Shown in pieces: positions 1-6,083 of a DNA stretch of 6,083 nt (position 1 is the stretch's first letter; every line of letters begins with the position of its first letter). The stretch is from Thermomicrobiales bacterium (lineage in GTDB: Bacteria; Chloroflexota; Limnocylindria; Limnocylindrales; CSP1-4), in assembly GCA_004525275.1 (NCBI GenBank), contig SPCO01000097.1:1-6083 (forward strand), written 5' to 3'. Below the pieces are notes generated by a model. That model ran no database searches, was not told the DNA's origin, and worked only from the letters and a program-made list of their open reading frames with translations. The position numbers were made by a program, and so were the translations under genes.

Positions 1-915
1 ATCGATGGTGCGTTCCGGGCGTGGGGGATCCCAAAGGGCGGGACCGGGAGCGTGAGTACTGCGATCGGCCAGGCCGCGCTCTCCCTGGGCGCCGAGATCC
101 GGACCGAGGCACCGGTTGCGAGGGTGATCGTCGAGGGCGGACGTGCGGTGGGCGTTTCGCTCGAATCCGGAGAGGAGATCCGGGCCGAGTCCATCTTGTC
201 CTCGCTCGACTCGAGCCGGACCTTCCTCGGCCTGCTCGAGCCCGGGACCCTCGACCCGTCATTCGAGGAGCAGGTCCGGCGCTTCAAGTTCCGCGGCTCT
301 TCAGGAAAGGTGAACCTCGCGGTCGACCGGTTACCGGACTTCACGTGCCTGCCCGGCGAGGGTGAGCATCTGCGCGGCGCGATCAGCTTCAGCCCGTCGA
401 TCGACGAGATGGAGCAGGCCTACGACGACGCGAAGTACAACCGGTTCAGTCGCAAGCCGTACGTCGACATGATCATCCCGACCCTGGTCGACCCGTCGAT
501 GGCTCCGCCCGGCAAACACGTCATCAGCTGCTTCGTGCAGTACGCGCCGTACAAGCTGGCCCCGGAGCTCGGGACCTGGGATGACCAGCGCGAGGCGTTC
601 GGCGACGCGGTCATCGACCGGATCGCCGAGTTTGCGCCGAACATCCGCGACATCATCCTTTATCGGAACGTCCAGACACCGCTCGACATCGAGCGGACCA
701 CCGGGCTGACCGAGGGCAATATCTTCCAGGGCGAGCTGTCGCTCGAGCAGCTCTTCTTCAACCGCCCGATCCCGGGCTACGCCCGGTTCAGGACTCCAGT
801 CCGGGACCTGTGGCTATGCGGCTCGGCGACCCATCCGGGTGGCGGGATCATGGGTGCGAACGGGCGGATCGCCGCACTCGAAGTCCTGCGGGCCCGCGGC
901 CGGAAGGTGGCCTAG
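1..915 (+). CDS. FAD-dependent oxidoreductase, phytoene dehydrogenase-related (PYROXD2-like), 5'-truncated by window edge
   Basis: The reading frame is open from base 1 to a TAG stop at 913-915, giving 304 residues of a longer protein. The GTG at 52 is not the real start: the codons before it read IDGAFRAWGIPKGGTGS, which aligns with residues 230-246 of the downstream paralog, so about 230 N-terminal residues, including the FAD-binding Rossmann motif, lie outside the window. What remains is the GG-G-S turn before a helix (residues 12-17), the strand pair GAEIRT...VEGGRAVGV, a conserved DDAKY stretch (142-146), and the C-terminal FAD-contact signature CGSATHPGGGIMGANG (273-288) typical of COG1233/PYROXD2 proteins. 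Family members are flavoprotein dehydrogenases or desaturases; substrate and pathway are not readable here. It is followed after 3 bases by a paralog on the same strand, so co-transcription is likely. The family call is firm and the function is open. Confidence 0.9.
   Translation: MDGAFRAWGIPKGGTGSVSTAIGQAALSLGAEIRTEAPVARVIVEGGRAVGVSLESGEEIRAESILSSLDSSRTFLGLLEPGTLDPSFEEQVRRFKFRGSSGKVNLAVDRLPDFTCLPGEGEHLRGAISFSPSIDEMEQAYDDAKYNRFSRKPYVDMIIPTLVDPSMAPPGKHVISCFVQYAPYKLAPELGTWDDQREAFGDAVIDRIAEFAPNIRDIILYRNVQTPLDIERTTGLTEGNIFQGELSLEQLFFNRPIPGYARFRTPVRDLWLCGSATHPGGGIMGANGRIAALEVLRARGRKVA
902..910 (+). promoter_or_regulatory. Ribosome binding site for the second oxidoreductase
   Basis: The purine-rich stretch GGAAGGTGG lies 8 bases before the ATG at 919 and inside the last codons of the upstream gene. 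It resembles a Shine-Dalgarno sequence at normal spacing and supports the ATG at 919 as the start. Confidence 0.6.
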
Positions 916-918
916 GCG

Positions 919-2526
919 ATGGCCACGAATGGCTACGATGCGATCGTCGTCGGGGGCGGCCACAACGGCCTGGTGACAGCCGCCTACCTCGGCAAGGCCG
1001 GCCTTCGCACGGTCGTTCTCGAACAGCGGGCGACCGTCGGCGGCGCGGCCTCGACATCGGAATTGGCGCCCGGTGTCCGGGTACCGACGCTCGCCCACAC
1101 GGTCGGACGGCTGCGTCCGTCCGTCGTCCGCGATCTCGACCTCAAGCGGCACGGCCTGTCGCTGATCGCGCCCGAGGTCAGGGCCTTCGCCCCCGGTCCC
1201 GACGGGGATGCCATCGTCCTGTGGGCTGACGCGGCCCGGACGGCGCAGGGACTGCGCGCTCGATCGGTCGCCGACGCGGGCCGCTACGAGGCATTCGACC
1301 GTCTCGTCCGCACCCTCTCCGGGTTCCTTGGCGGACTCGCCCGACAGACGCCACCGGACATCGACTCGCCGGGCGTCGGCGATGCACTCGCCGGTCTCCA
1401 GCTCGGCCGGGACTATCGCGGTCTCGGTCGGGACGCCGGACGGACCATGACCCGCGTCCTGCCGATGGCCATCGCCGACTTCGTCGCCGAGTCGTTCGAG
1501 ACGGACGCGGTCCAGGCGCTCATCGCCTGGCGTGGTGTCCAGTTCACCGCGATGGGACCATGGTCGGCCGGCACGACCGCGGTTCTGCTCATCGACTCCG
1601 CCGGTAGCGACGGTGGTGCACCCGGCCAGACGGTCTACGCCCGCGGCGGGCCCGGGGCGCTCAGTCAGGCCCTGGCAGCGGCCGCGATCGCATCCGGCGT
1701 GGAGATCCGCACCGGGACAGAGGTCGTCGAGATCACCTCCCGCGACGGCCGCGCGACGGGCGTGGTCCTGGCGAGCGGCGACGAACTGACCGCCCGCGCG
1801 GTCGTCGCAGGTATCGATCCCAGGGCGGTGCTCACCAGACTCGCCGATCCAGTCGCCATCGGCCCGAGCTTGTTGTGGCGAGCCGCCAACATCCGCATGC
1901 CTGGAACGGTGGCGAAGGTCAACCTGGCCCTATCCGGGACGCCGCAGTTCAGCGCGGCGGGCGACGACCCCAGCTTGATCCGGGGACGGATCATCATCGC
2001 CCCGGGCATCGACGCCATGGAGCGCGCCCACGACGACGCGAAGTACGGACGCCCGTCGGAGCAGCCGATCATGGAGGCCACGATCCCGTCGCTGGCGGAC
2101 CCCTCGCTCGTCGAGGGCGCACCCAGGGGCAGCCAGGTCATGAGCGTCAGCGTCCAGTACGAGCCGTACACCCTTCGCGAGGGCACGTGGGATACGTGGC
2201 GCGACCGGCTCGGGGACCAGGTCGTGGCGGCCCTGGACGGGTACGCTCCAGGACTCGCCAGCCTCGTGACGGCCCGACAGGTTCTGACCCCAGTCGATCT
2301 TGAACGCGACTTCGGCCTGACCGGCGGGCATCCGATGCACGGTGAGCACGGCCTCGACCAGTTCTACCTGTGGCGGCCGCTCCTTGGACATGCCCGCTAC
2401 AGGCTCGCCGTCGACGGCCTCTACCTGGCCGGCGCGGGGAGTCATCCGGGCGGCGGCGTCACCGGCCAGAATGGCCAGAATGCCGCACGCGAGATCGTCG
2501 ACGACCTTCGGCGGCGGCACCGCTAG
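919..2526 (+). CDS. FAD-dependent oxidoreductase, phytoene dehydrogenase-related (PYROXD2-like), complete
   Basis: This is a 535-residue protein, a normal length for COG1233/PYROXD2-type flavoproteins. The N-terminus has the FAD-binding dinucleotide fold: YDAIVVGGGHNGLV (residues 6-19, glycines 12-14 and 17), an acidic residue at the end of the second strand (E35) and the following VGGAAST. The middle carries ARGGPGALSQAL (241-252) and DDAKY (372-376). The C-terminus has the second FAD-contact segment, LYLAGAGSHPGGGVTGQNG (about 501-519). It is predicted to be cytosolic or peripheral; no signal peptide is seen. The start is fixed by the ATG, a good ribosome binding site and the FAD motif beginning within 10 residues. 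It lies 3 bases after its upstream paralog, with which it shares the whole C-terminal half, for example 18 of 33 residues identical around DDAKY. Unlike that neighbour it has Ala instead of Cys before the GSHPGGG motif and Thr-Gly-Gln in place of Met-Gly-Ala. It is probably an oxidase, dehydrogenase or desaturase; the substrate is unknown, and a carotenoid role should not be assumed from the family name. Confidence 0.92.
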   Translation: MATNGYDAIVVGGGHNGLVTAAYLGKAGLRTVVLEQRATVGGAASTSELAPGVRVPTLAHTVGRLRPSVVRDLDLKRHGLSLIAPEVRAFAPGPDGDAIVLWADAARTAQGLRARSVADAGRYEAFDRLVRTLSGFLGGLARQTPPDIDSPGVGDALAGLQLGRDYRGLGRDAGRTMTRVLPMAIADFVAESFETDAVQALIAWRGVQFTAMGPWSAGTTAVLLIDSAGSDGGAPGQTVYARGGPGALSQALAAAAIASGVEIRTGTEVVEITSRDGRATGVVLASGDELTARAVVAGIDPRAVLTRLADPVAIGPSLLWRAANIRMPGTVAKVNLALSGTPQFSAAGDDPSLIRGRIIIAPGIDAMERAHDDAKYGRPSEQPIMEATIPSLADPSLVEGAPRGSQVMSVSVQYEPYTLREGTWDTWRDRLGDQVVAALDGYAPGLASLVTARQVLTPVDLERDFGLTGGHPMHGEHGLDQFYLWRPLLGHARYRLAVDGLYLAGAGSHPGGGVTGQNGQNAAREIVDDLRRRHR

Positions 2527-2539
2527 CCCGCCGCGCCGC

Positions 2540-2583
2540 GCCGACCCGATGGTCGGCCTTCGCGACCGACCGGCTCGCGCCGG
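2540..2583. terminator. GC-rich inverted repeats at the convergent junction, possible bidirectional terminator
   Basis: In the 69 bases between the stop codons of the convergent genes (2526 and 2596), GCCGACC (2540-2546) and GGTCGGC (2551-2557) form a perfect 7-bp stem with a CGAT loop. The same GGTCGG could instead pair with CCGACC at 2566-2571 around a 9-base loop. A further CCGGC/GCCGG stem (2570-2574 with 2579-2583) follows. No T run follows on either strand, so this is not a classical intrinsic terminator. Position and symmetry suggest it helps end transcription in both directions; this is inferred only. Confidence 0.35.
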
Positions 2584-2595
2584 ATCGCAGCCCGG

Positions 2596-3561
2596 TCAGC
2601 CGTCGGGGTCGTCCGGAAGCGTCCAATCCCACGTCTTCAGCCGCTTCAGCAGCCGTCGACCGGTCAGATCCAGGTGGATCGGCGTCACGGCGATGCGCCG
2701 GTTGACGACGGCGTGGAAGTCCGTCCCCGGAACGGCCAGCCCGGACGGCGGCGGACCGCCGATCCAGAAGTAGGGGATCCCACGCGGGTCCTGGCGTTCA
2801 ACGAGTTCATCCTGGTAGACACGCTTGCCGAGACGGGTGACCTCGACGCCGTCGAATTCGTCCGGGCTGACAGCCGGCACGTTGACATTGACGAGCTCGC
2901 CGGGCGACAGGCCATGCTCCAGGATGTTGCGCGCGACGGTCGTCGCGACCCGGCCCGCGAGGCTGAAATCCGGGTGTGCGTAGTACTCCTGTGAGATCGC
3001 GAAGGCCGGGCAACTATTGATCGCCGCTTCCATTGCCGCACTCACCGTGCCCGAGTAGGTGATGTCGTCACCCAGGTTCGCCCCATAGTTGATGCCGGCC
3101 GCGACGAGGTCGAAGCCATGACCGAAATGGCCGAGAAAGGCCAGGCTGACGGCGTCCGTGGGGGATCCATCGACGGAGTAGGCGAGCGAGCCGTCGGCCA
3201 GGATCCGCTCGCGAACGCGGAGCGGCCGCATGAGCGTCTTCTGATGGCCGACCGCGCTCTGGTTCGTGTCCGGTGCGACGACCGTGACCTCGCCCATTCC
3301 CTCGAGCGCCTGCTTGAGCGCCAGCAGGCCGCGCGACTCTACGCCGTCATCGTTCGTGACCAGGATCCTTGGCCGGCTCGACCATTCACCGAGCGGCCGA
3401 GCGCTGGATCGGAGCGCCCGCGGTCCGCCCCGTTCCGCCCCCCCGGCCAGGGGTTCGCCGCGTTCCTTGTCCACATCGCGACGTTCCGTCCGGGCGCGTT
3501 CGCGGGTCATGTCCGGAGTCGATTCGCGGAGGTCCCGGGCGGCGCGATCCTCGTCGGTCAC
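2596..3561 (-). CDS. surE: 5'/3'-nucleotidase SurE with N-terminal extension
   Basis: SurE is a metal-dependent phosphatase that removes phosphate from nucleoside 5'/3'-monophosphates and is linked to stress survival and nucleotide salvage in the cytosol. The SurE core starts near residue 65 with RPRILVTNDDGV. It contains the metal ligands expected from the E. coli enzyme: D71 and D72 in NDDG, S102 in NQSAVG and N158 in GINYGANLGDD, followed by the conserved TYSGTVSAAMEA (168-179). The protein is 321 residues, longer than the usual roughly 250, because about 64 mostly charged residues (many Arg, Glu, Asp) precede the core. The GTG start at 3561 overlaps the TGA of the upstream permease by 4 bases (GTGA), which favours this start. 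An in-frame ATG at 3510 (residue 18) is the only other start candidate before the core, and neither has a good ribosome binding site. It is last in a probable trpS-permease-surE operon. Function is confident; the exact N-terminus is not. Confidence 0.94.
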   Translation of the reverse strand: MTDEDRAARDLRESTPDMTRERARTERRDVDKERGEPLAGGAERGGPRALRSSARPLGEWSSRPRILVTNDDGVESRGLLALKQALEGMGEVTVVAPDTNQSAVGHQKTLMRPLRVRERILADGSLAYSVDGSPTDAVSLAFLGHFGHGFDLVAAGINYGANLGDDITYSGTVSAAMEAAINSCPAFAISQEYYAHPDFSLAGRVATTVARNILEHGLSPGELVNVNVPAVSPDEFDGVEVTRLGKRVYQDELVERQDPRGIPYFWIGGPPPSGLAVPGTDFHAVVNRRIAVTPIHLDLTGRRLLKRLKTWDWTLPDDPDG

Positions 3562-4796
3562 GTCGCGAGCGTTGACGGACCGGGGCCGGCCGGATCGGTG
3601 TCGGCCGCGCCGGGCTCATCGATATCCGCGGCGCTGCCCGGGATCGGCTCTCGCGGGATCCGGACGGGTTGCCCATCGCGCTCCTCCAGGCGGCGCGCCG
3701 CGCGACCGGCGACGGATCGATCGCCCGACCTACGCTTGAGGAACTCCAGCAGGAAGGCTGACACGACCGCCGCGACGGGGATGCCGAAGATCGCACCGGG
3801 GATGCCGGCGATCCGGCCGCCGATCAGCACGGCGCCCAGGACGACGATCGGATGGATCCCAACGGCACCCTGCATGATCCTGGGCTGCAGGACGTTCATG
3901 ACGACGACCCAGCCGACGCCCATCAGGATGATCGTCGGCAGGACCGACTCCGGCTGGAGCACCAGGGCGACGATCACCGGCGGCGCCCATGACACGAACG
4001 GTCCAAAGAACGGGATCATCTGGAGAACACCGGCCGAGACCGACGTGAGCGCGGCCAGTGGCAATCCGAGCAACATGTTCGTGGCCAGCGCGATCAGGAA
4101 GTAGACGGCGCCCATCAACGCCTGGCCGCGCAGGAACCCGCCGAACGACCGCGAGACCGAGGTCTCGAGCAGGCGCGACTCCTCCGAGTACGCCGGTGGG
4201 ACGATCCGGAACAAGAAGGCCAACACGGCATCGCGATCCAGGACCATGTAGATGGACAGGAAGAACACGATGAGCATGGTCCCGACGACGCCCAGACTCG
4301 CCACCGCGATCGCCTGAAGCGGTTGGAACAGCGCGCCCGCGAGGTCGTCCAGATTGGCCAGGGCGGCCTCGGCCTGCGCGACGAGGTCGATCTGGCCGAG
4401 ACCGAGGGTGTTCAGGCGCTCCTGCCATGGGGCGAGAATGGTCGGCAGATTCGCCTTGATATCCGGGATCGACGCCAAGAACTGGTTGATCGATGTCGCG
4501 AGCGCGCCGGCGGCGACGACGACGAGGACGATCAGGAGGGCGACGACGGCGGTATAGACCAGGATCGTGGCGACAGCCCGGGGCAGGCGAGGGATGGCGT
4601 TCACGACGCGGCTGACGATCGGGCTGATGATGAACGCCAGCAGCCAGGCCAGAAAGAACGTCAGCAGGATGTCGCCGAAGTAGAAGAACAGGTCGGCCAG
4701 CTCGCTGGCGATGTAGAAGAAGACCGCGACGACCCCGAGGATGAGCAGGACGCCCAGGAGGCGTCGATCGCGTGAGTCCGGGCTGGCGGTCAGCAT
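3558..4796 (-). CDS. AI-2E family (PerM/YhhT-type) membrane transporter
   Basis: This is a 412-residue polytopic membrane protein. Hydrophobic segments are visible at about residues 12-32, 36-60, 74-100, 165-186, 226-246, 250-280, 284-302 and 315-350, with a soluble segment at about 101-160 between the third and fourth, as in the AI-2E/UPF0118 family. Family signatures include VLDRD after the fourth segment (185-189), IPFFGPFVSWAPP (261-273) and the VLQPRIMQGAVGIHP block (302-316) followed by a GGRIAGIPGAIFGIP re-entrant-like segment (326-340). The last 60 residues are a hydrophilic Pro/Asp/Arg-rich tail. Known relatives include E. coli TqsA, which exports autoinducer-2, and members reported as sodium/proton antiporters, so the family name does not define the substrate here. 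The ATG at 4796 follows the trpS stop by 4 bases without a clear ribosome binding site at normal spacing, and the TGA overlaps the surE start. Both suggest translational coupling within one operon. Confidence 0.92.
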   Translation of the reverse strand: MLTASPDSRDRRLLGVLLILGVVAVFFYIASELADLFFYFGDILLTFFLAWLLAFIISPIVSRVVNAIPRLPRAVATILVYTAVVALLIVLVVVAAGALATSINQFLASIPDIKANLPTILAPWQERLNTLGLGQIDLVAQAEAALANLDDLAGALFQPLQAIAVASLGVVGTMLIVFFLSIYMVLDRDAVLAFLFRIVPPAYSEESRLLETSVSRSFGGFLRGQALMGAVYFLIALATNMLLGLPLAALTSVSAGVLQMIPFFGPFVSWAPPVIVALVLQPESVLPTIILMGVGWVVVMNVLQPRIMQGAVGIHPIVVLGAVLIGGRIAGIPGAIFGIPVAAVVSAFLLEFLKRRSGDRSVAGRAARRLEERDGQPVRIPREPIPGSAADIDEPGAADTDPAGPGPSTLAT

Positions 4797-4800
4797 GGCA

Positions 4801-5820
4801 TCAGCGCAGGCCCATCTTCTCCCGGACTTCGATCATCGTCGCCTCCGCGATCGGACGGATTCGTTCGGCGCCGACCGCCAGGATCTCGTCGATCCGATCG
4901 GGGTGCGCCATCAGGTTCGCATAGCGATCACGCGCCTCAGCGTAACGCTCCGTGATCCGCTCGGCGAGAATCCGTTTCATGTCCACGCACCCGGTTCGGG
5001 CCGTTCGCTCACCGTCCCACAGCGACTCGTAGTCATCACCGAAGGCGCGCTGGAGCTGGCAGACGTTGCAGACCTCCGGTCGACCGGGATCGGTCCGCAG
5101 GACCCGCTGTGTGTCGGTGACCATGGACATGATCTGCTTCTTGATGAGCTCCGGCGGGCCGAGCACATCGATCGTGTTCCCGACCGACTTGGACATCTTC
5201 CGAACCCCGTCCGTTCCGAGGACGGTCGGTGCCTCCGTGTAGACGGCCTTGGGCTCCGGAAACGTTTGGCCGTACCGGGCGTTGAATGCTCGGACGATCT
5301 CGCGCGATAGCTCCAGATGGGCCGCCTGGTCCTTGCCGACCGGGACGAGCGAAGCCTTGTAGATGACGATGTCCGCTGCCTGCAGGACCGGGTAGGCCAG
5401 CAATCCGTGGTTCACGTCGTCCTGCTGGTGTTCCTTCTTCTCCTTGTACGTCGGTGTGCGTTCCAGCCAGCTGACCGGCGTCACGGTCGTGAGCAGCCAG
5501 GCGAGCTCGGTCACCTCGGGTCGATGGCTCTGGACGAACAGGGTGCAGCGGTCCGGATCGAGCCCTAGCGCCAGCAACGAGGCCGCCATCTCGCGGGTCT
5601 GGGTTCGAAGGGCAGCCGGATCGTGCGTGCTCGTCAACGCGTGGTAGTCGACGATGGAGTAGATCGCTTCGTACTCGTATTGCAGTCGGACGTAGTTCCT
5701 GACCGCACCCAGGTCGTTGCCCAGGTGGACGACGCCGGACGGTTGGATGCCCGAAAAGATGCGCGGCCGCGGGACAGGCGCGGCGAGCGGCGCCGGGGCG
5801 GGGGCGAGCTCTGTGGTCAT
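4801..5820 (-). CDS. trpS: Tryptophanyl-tRNA synthetase (TrpRS)
   Basis: A class I aminoacyl-tRNA synthetase that charges tRNA-Trp with tryptophan using ATP. At 339 residues it is normal for bacterial TrpRS. Visible motifs are FSGIQPSGVVHLGN (22-35), holding the HIGH-type sequence HLGN, then YPVLQAADI (143-151), VPVGKDQAAHLELSREI (159-175) and an exact KMSKS loop (208-212). The C-terminal helical tRNA-binding part contains C251, C254 and C278. These resemble, but do not match, the four-cysteine iron-sulfur motif known from Thermotoga TrpRS: the positions expected for its second and fourth cysteines are E271 and M281. A short Pro/Ala-rich N-terminal stretch (about 18 residues) precedes the core. 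The ATG at 5820 is the only plausible start, and it sits 8 bases after a TACACT box, so the transcript may be leaderless. It appears to be the first gene of an operon with the permease and surE. No T-box-like leader fits in the 89-base upstream gap. Confidence 0.97.
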   Translation of the reverse strand: MTTELAPAPAPLAAPVPRPRIFSGIQPSGVVHLGNDLGAVRNYVRLQYEYEAIYSIVDYHALTSTHDPAALRTQTREMAASLLALGLDPDRCTLFVQSHRPEVTELAWLLTTVTPVSWLERTPTYKEKKEHQQDDVNHGLLAYPVLQAADIVIYKASLVPVGKDQAAHLELSREIVRAFNARYGQTFPEPKAVYTEAPTVLGTDGVRKMSKSVGNTIDVLGPPELIKKQIMSMVTDTQRVLRTDPGRPEVCNVCQLQRAFGDDYESLWDGERTARTGCVDMKRILAERITERYAEARDRYANLMAHPDRIDEILAVGAERIRPIAEATMIEVREKMGLR

Positions 5821-5828
5821 GGTTTGCG

Positions 5829-5834
5829 AGTGTA
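5829..5834 (-). promoter_or_regulatory. Putative -10 box of the trpS operon promoter
   Basis: Read on the minus strand, TACACT ends 8 bases before the trpS ATG at 5820. This fits a TANNNT -10 element that would start transcription at or next to the start codon, giving a leaderless mRNA. No Shine-Dalgarno sequence is present in the 8 bases between. A -35 element is not clear: GTGACC is present but about 20 bases upstream, a long spacing. Confidence 0.5.
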
Positions 5835-5870
5835 GCGGACGGCACGGACCGGACGGTCACCCGGGTCGGC

Positions 5871-5876
5871 TACCAT
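5871..5876 (+). promoter_or_regulatory. Putative -10 box of the hom promoter
   Basis: TACCAT matches TANNNT and is followed, after 7 bases, by an ATG at 5884. That spacing would place the transcription start at this ATG. No convincing -35 element is seen at 16-19 bases upstream. The box lies in the 89-base divergent gap between trpS and hom, where a promoter for hom is expected. Confidence 0.4.
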
Positions 5877-5883
5877 TCGGCGG

Positions 5884-5913
5884 ATGCCGCGACCCATCCG
5901 ACGCCGCTCATGA
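5884..5913 (+). other. Possible leaderless 9-codon mini-ORF overlapping the hom start
   Basis: The frame reads MPRPIRRRS followed by TGA at 5911-5913, which overlaps the hom ATG (5910-5912) as ATGA. It follows a TANNNT box by 7 bases, and hom has no visible ribosome binding site of its own. It could be a translated leader that couples ribosomes into hom. It is not rich in Thr or Ile, so it does not look like a classical attenuator peptide. Chance is a real alternative for so short a frame. Confidence 0.25.
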
Positions 5914-6083
5914 CCGGTTCCCCGCTCCGCGTCGGCGTGCTCGGTGCCGGGACGGTCGGACGCGAGGTCGTCGTGGCCTTGATGAACCGGCCGGACGAGT
6001 TCCGGGCATCGGATGGCGTCCCGATCCACCTGGCCGCTGTGGCCGTCCGCGATACCGCCCGTGGCGCCGCGCTTGGGCTTGCG
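5910..6083 (+). CDS. hom: Homoserine dehydrogenase, N-terminal part, cut by window edge
   Basis: Only the first 58 codons are present; the frame is still open at the right edge. The translation begins MTGSPLRVGVLGAGTVGREV, a Rossmann NAD(P)-binding strand-turn-helix with GAGTVG at residues 12-17. It continues into VPIHLAAVAVRD (37-48), matching the second strand and the AVRD segment typical of homoserine dehydrogenases. The enzyme reduces L-aspartate 4-semialdehyde to L-homoserine in the pathway to threonine, methionine and isoleucine. The ATG at 5910 is chosen because the NAD(P) motif begins within 10 residues. It has no Shine-Dalgarno sequence and overlaps the stop of a 9-codon frame. The catalytic domain and any C-terminal ACT domain are beyond the window. 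Another Rossmann-fold oxidoreductase cannot be fully excluded from this short part. Confidence 0.82.
   Translation, partial: MTGSPLRVGVLGAGTVGREVVVALMNRPDEFRASDGVPIHLAAVAVRDTARGAALGLA

Noticed and set aside
52..915. GTG at 52 as the true start of the first oxidoreductase (287 residues)
   Set aside because: The frame is open to base 1 and the preceding 17 codons align with the downstream paralog, so the gene continues to the left of the window.
1665..2520. Minus-strand frames of 173 and 196 codons opposite the second oxidoreductase
   Set aside because: They overlap each other and a clear flavoprotein gene, have no recognisable motifs, and are GC-driven shadows.
919..2526. Assignment of the oxidoreductases as CrtI phytoene desaturases of carotenoid synthesis
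   Set aside because: The C-terminal CGS/AGA-x-HPGGG signature matches the PYROXD2-like branch, and no other carotenoid gene (crtB, crtE, crtY) is seen in the window.
3118..4104. 328-codon plus-strand frame antisense to surE and the permease
   Set aside because: It crosses two well-supported genes on the other strand, shows no recognisable domain, and long antisense frames are expected in GC-rich coding DNA.
4323..4775. 150-codon plus-strand frame rich in Asp, Glu and Gln, resembling an acidic protein
   Set aside because: It is the complement of the permease's membrane-segment codons (GTC, ATC and CTC-type codons read backwards as GAC, GAT and GAG), so its composition is an artefact.
5036..5860. 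274-codon minus-strand frame overlapping trpS in another frame
   Set aside because: The trpS frame has all catalytic motifs; this frame is an Arg/Pro/Gly-rich out-of-frame translation.
5821..5909. T-box or trp attenuator controlling trpS
   Set aside because: The gap is only 89 bases, holds no tandem Trp codons or T-box consensus, and the likely promoter lies directly at the trpS start codon.

Overview
The window is compact, GC-rich bacterial chromosome. It holds four complete protein genes, one gene cut by the left edge and one cut by the right edge. No RNA gene, insertion sequence, CRISPR array or phage feature is visible. High GC, very short gene gaps and promoter-like TANNNT boxes just upstream of start codons would suit a high-GC phylum such as Chloroflexota or Actinomycetota. 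That placement is an inference from style and was not tested.

Left third (1-2526, + strand): two consecutive FAD-dependent oxidoreductases of the phytoene dehydrogenase-related / PYROXD2-like family (COG1233 type). The first lacks its N-terminal FAD-binding half because the window starts inside it. The second is complete and begins 3 bases after the first one stops. The two proteins align along the whole shared part, so this is an ancient tandem duplication, probably one operon. Their substrate cannot be read from sequence.

Middle (2527-2595): a 69-base convergent junction, rich in GC inverted repeats, separates this operon from genes on the opposite strand.

Right two thirds (2596-5820, - strand): an apparent three-gene operon read from right to left. 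It consists of trpS (tryptophanyl-tRNA synthetase), an AI-2E/PerM-family membrane permease and surE (5'/3'-nucleotidase). trpS and the permease are 4 bases apart, and the permease and surE overlap by 4 bases (GTGA), so translation is probably coupled. SurE has an unusual charged N-terminal extension.

Right edge (5821-6083): a short divergent promoter region, then the first 58 codons of a homoserine dehydrogenase (hom) on the + strand. Both directions have a TANNNT box 7-8 bases from an ATG, suggesting leaderless transcripts. On the hom side that ATG opens a 9-codon mini-ORF whose stop overlaps the hom start.

Overall the genes are housekeeping or metabolic. I do not see a new multi-gene system. 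The observations most worth checking are the leaderless mini-ORF before hom, the altered cysteine set in TrpRS, the SurE extension and the oxidoreductase pair.
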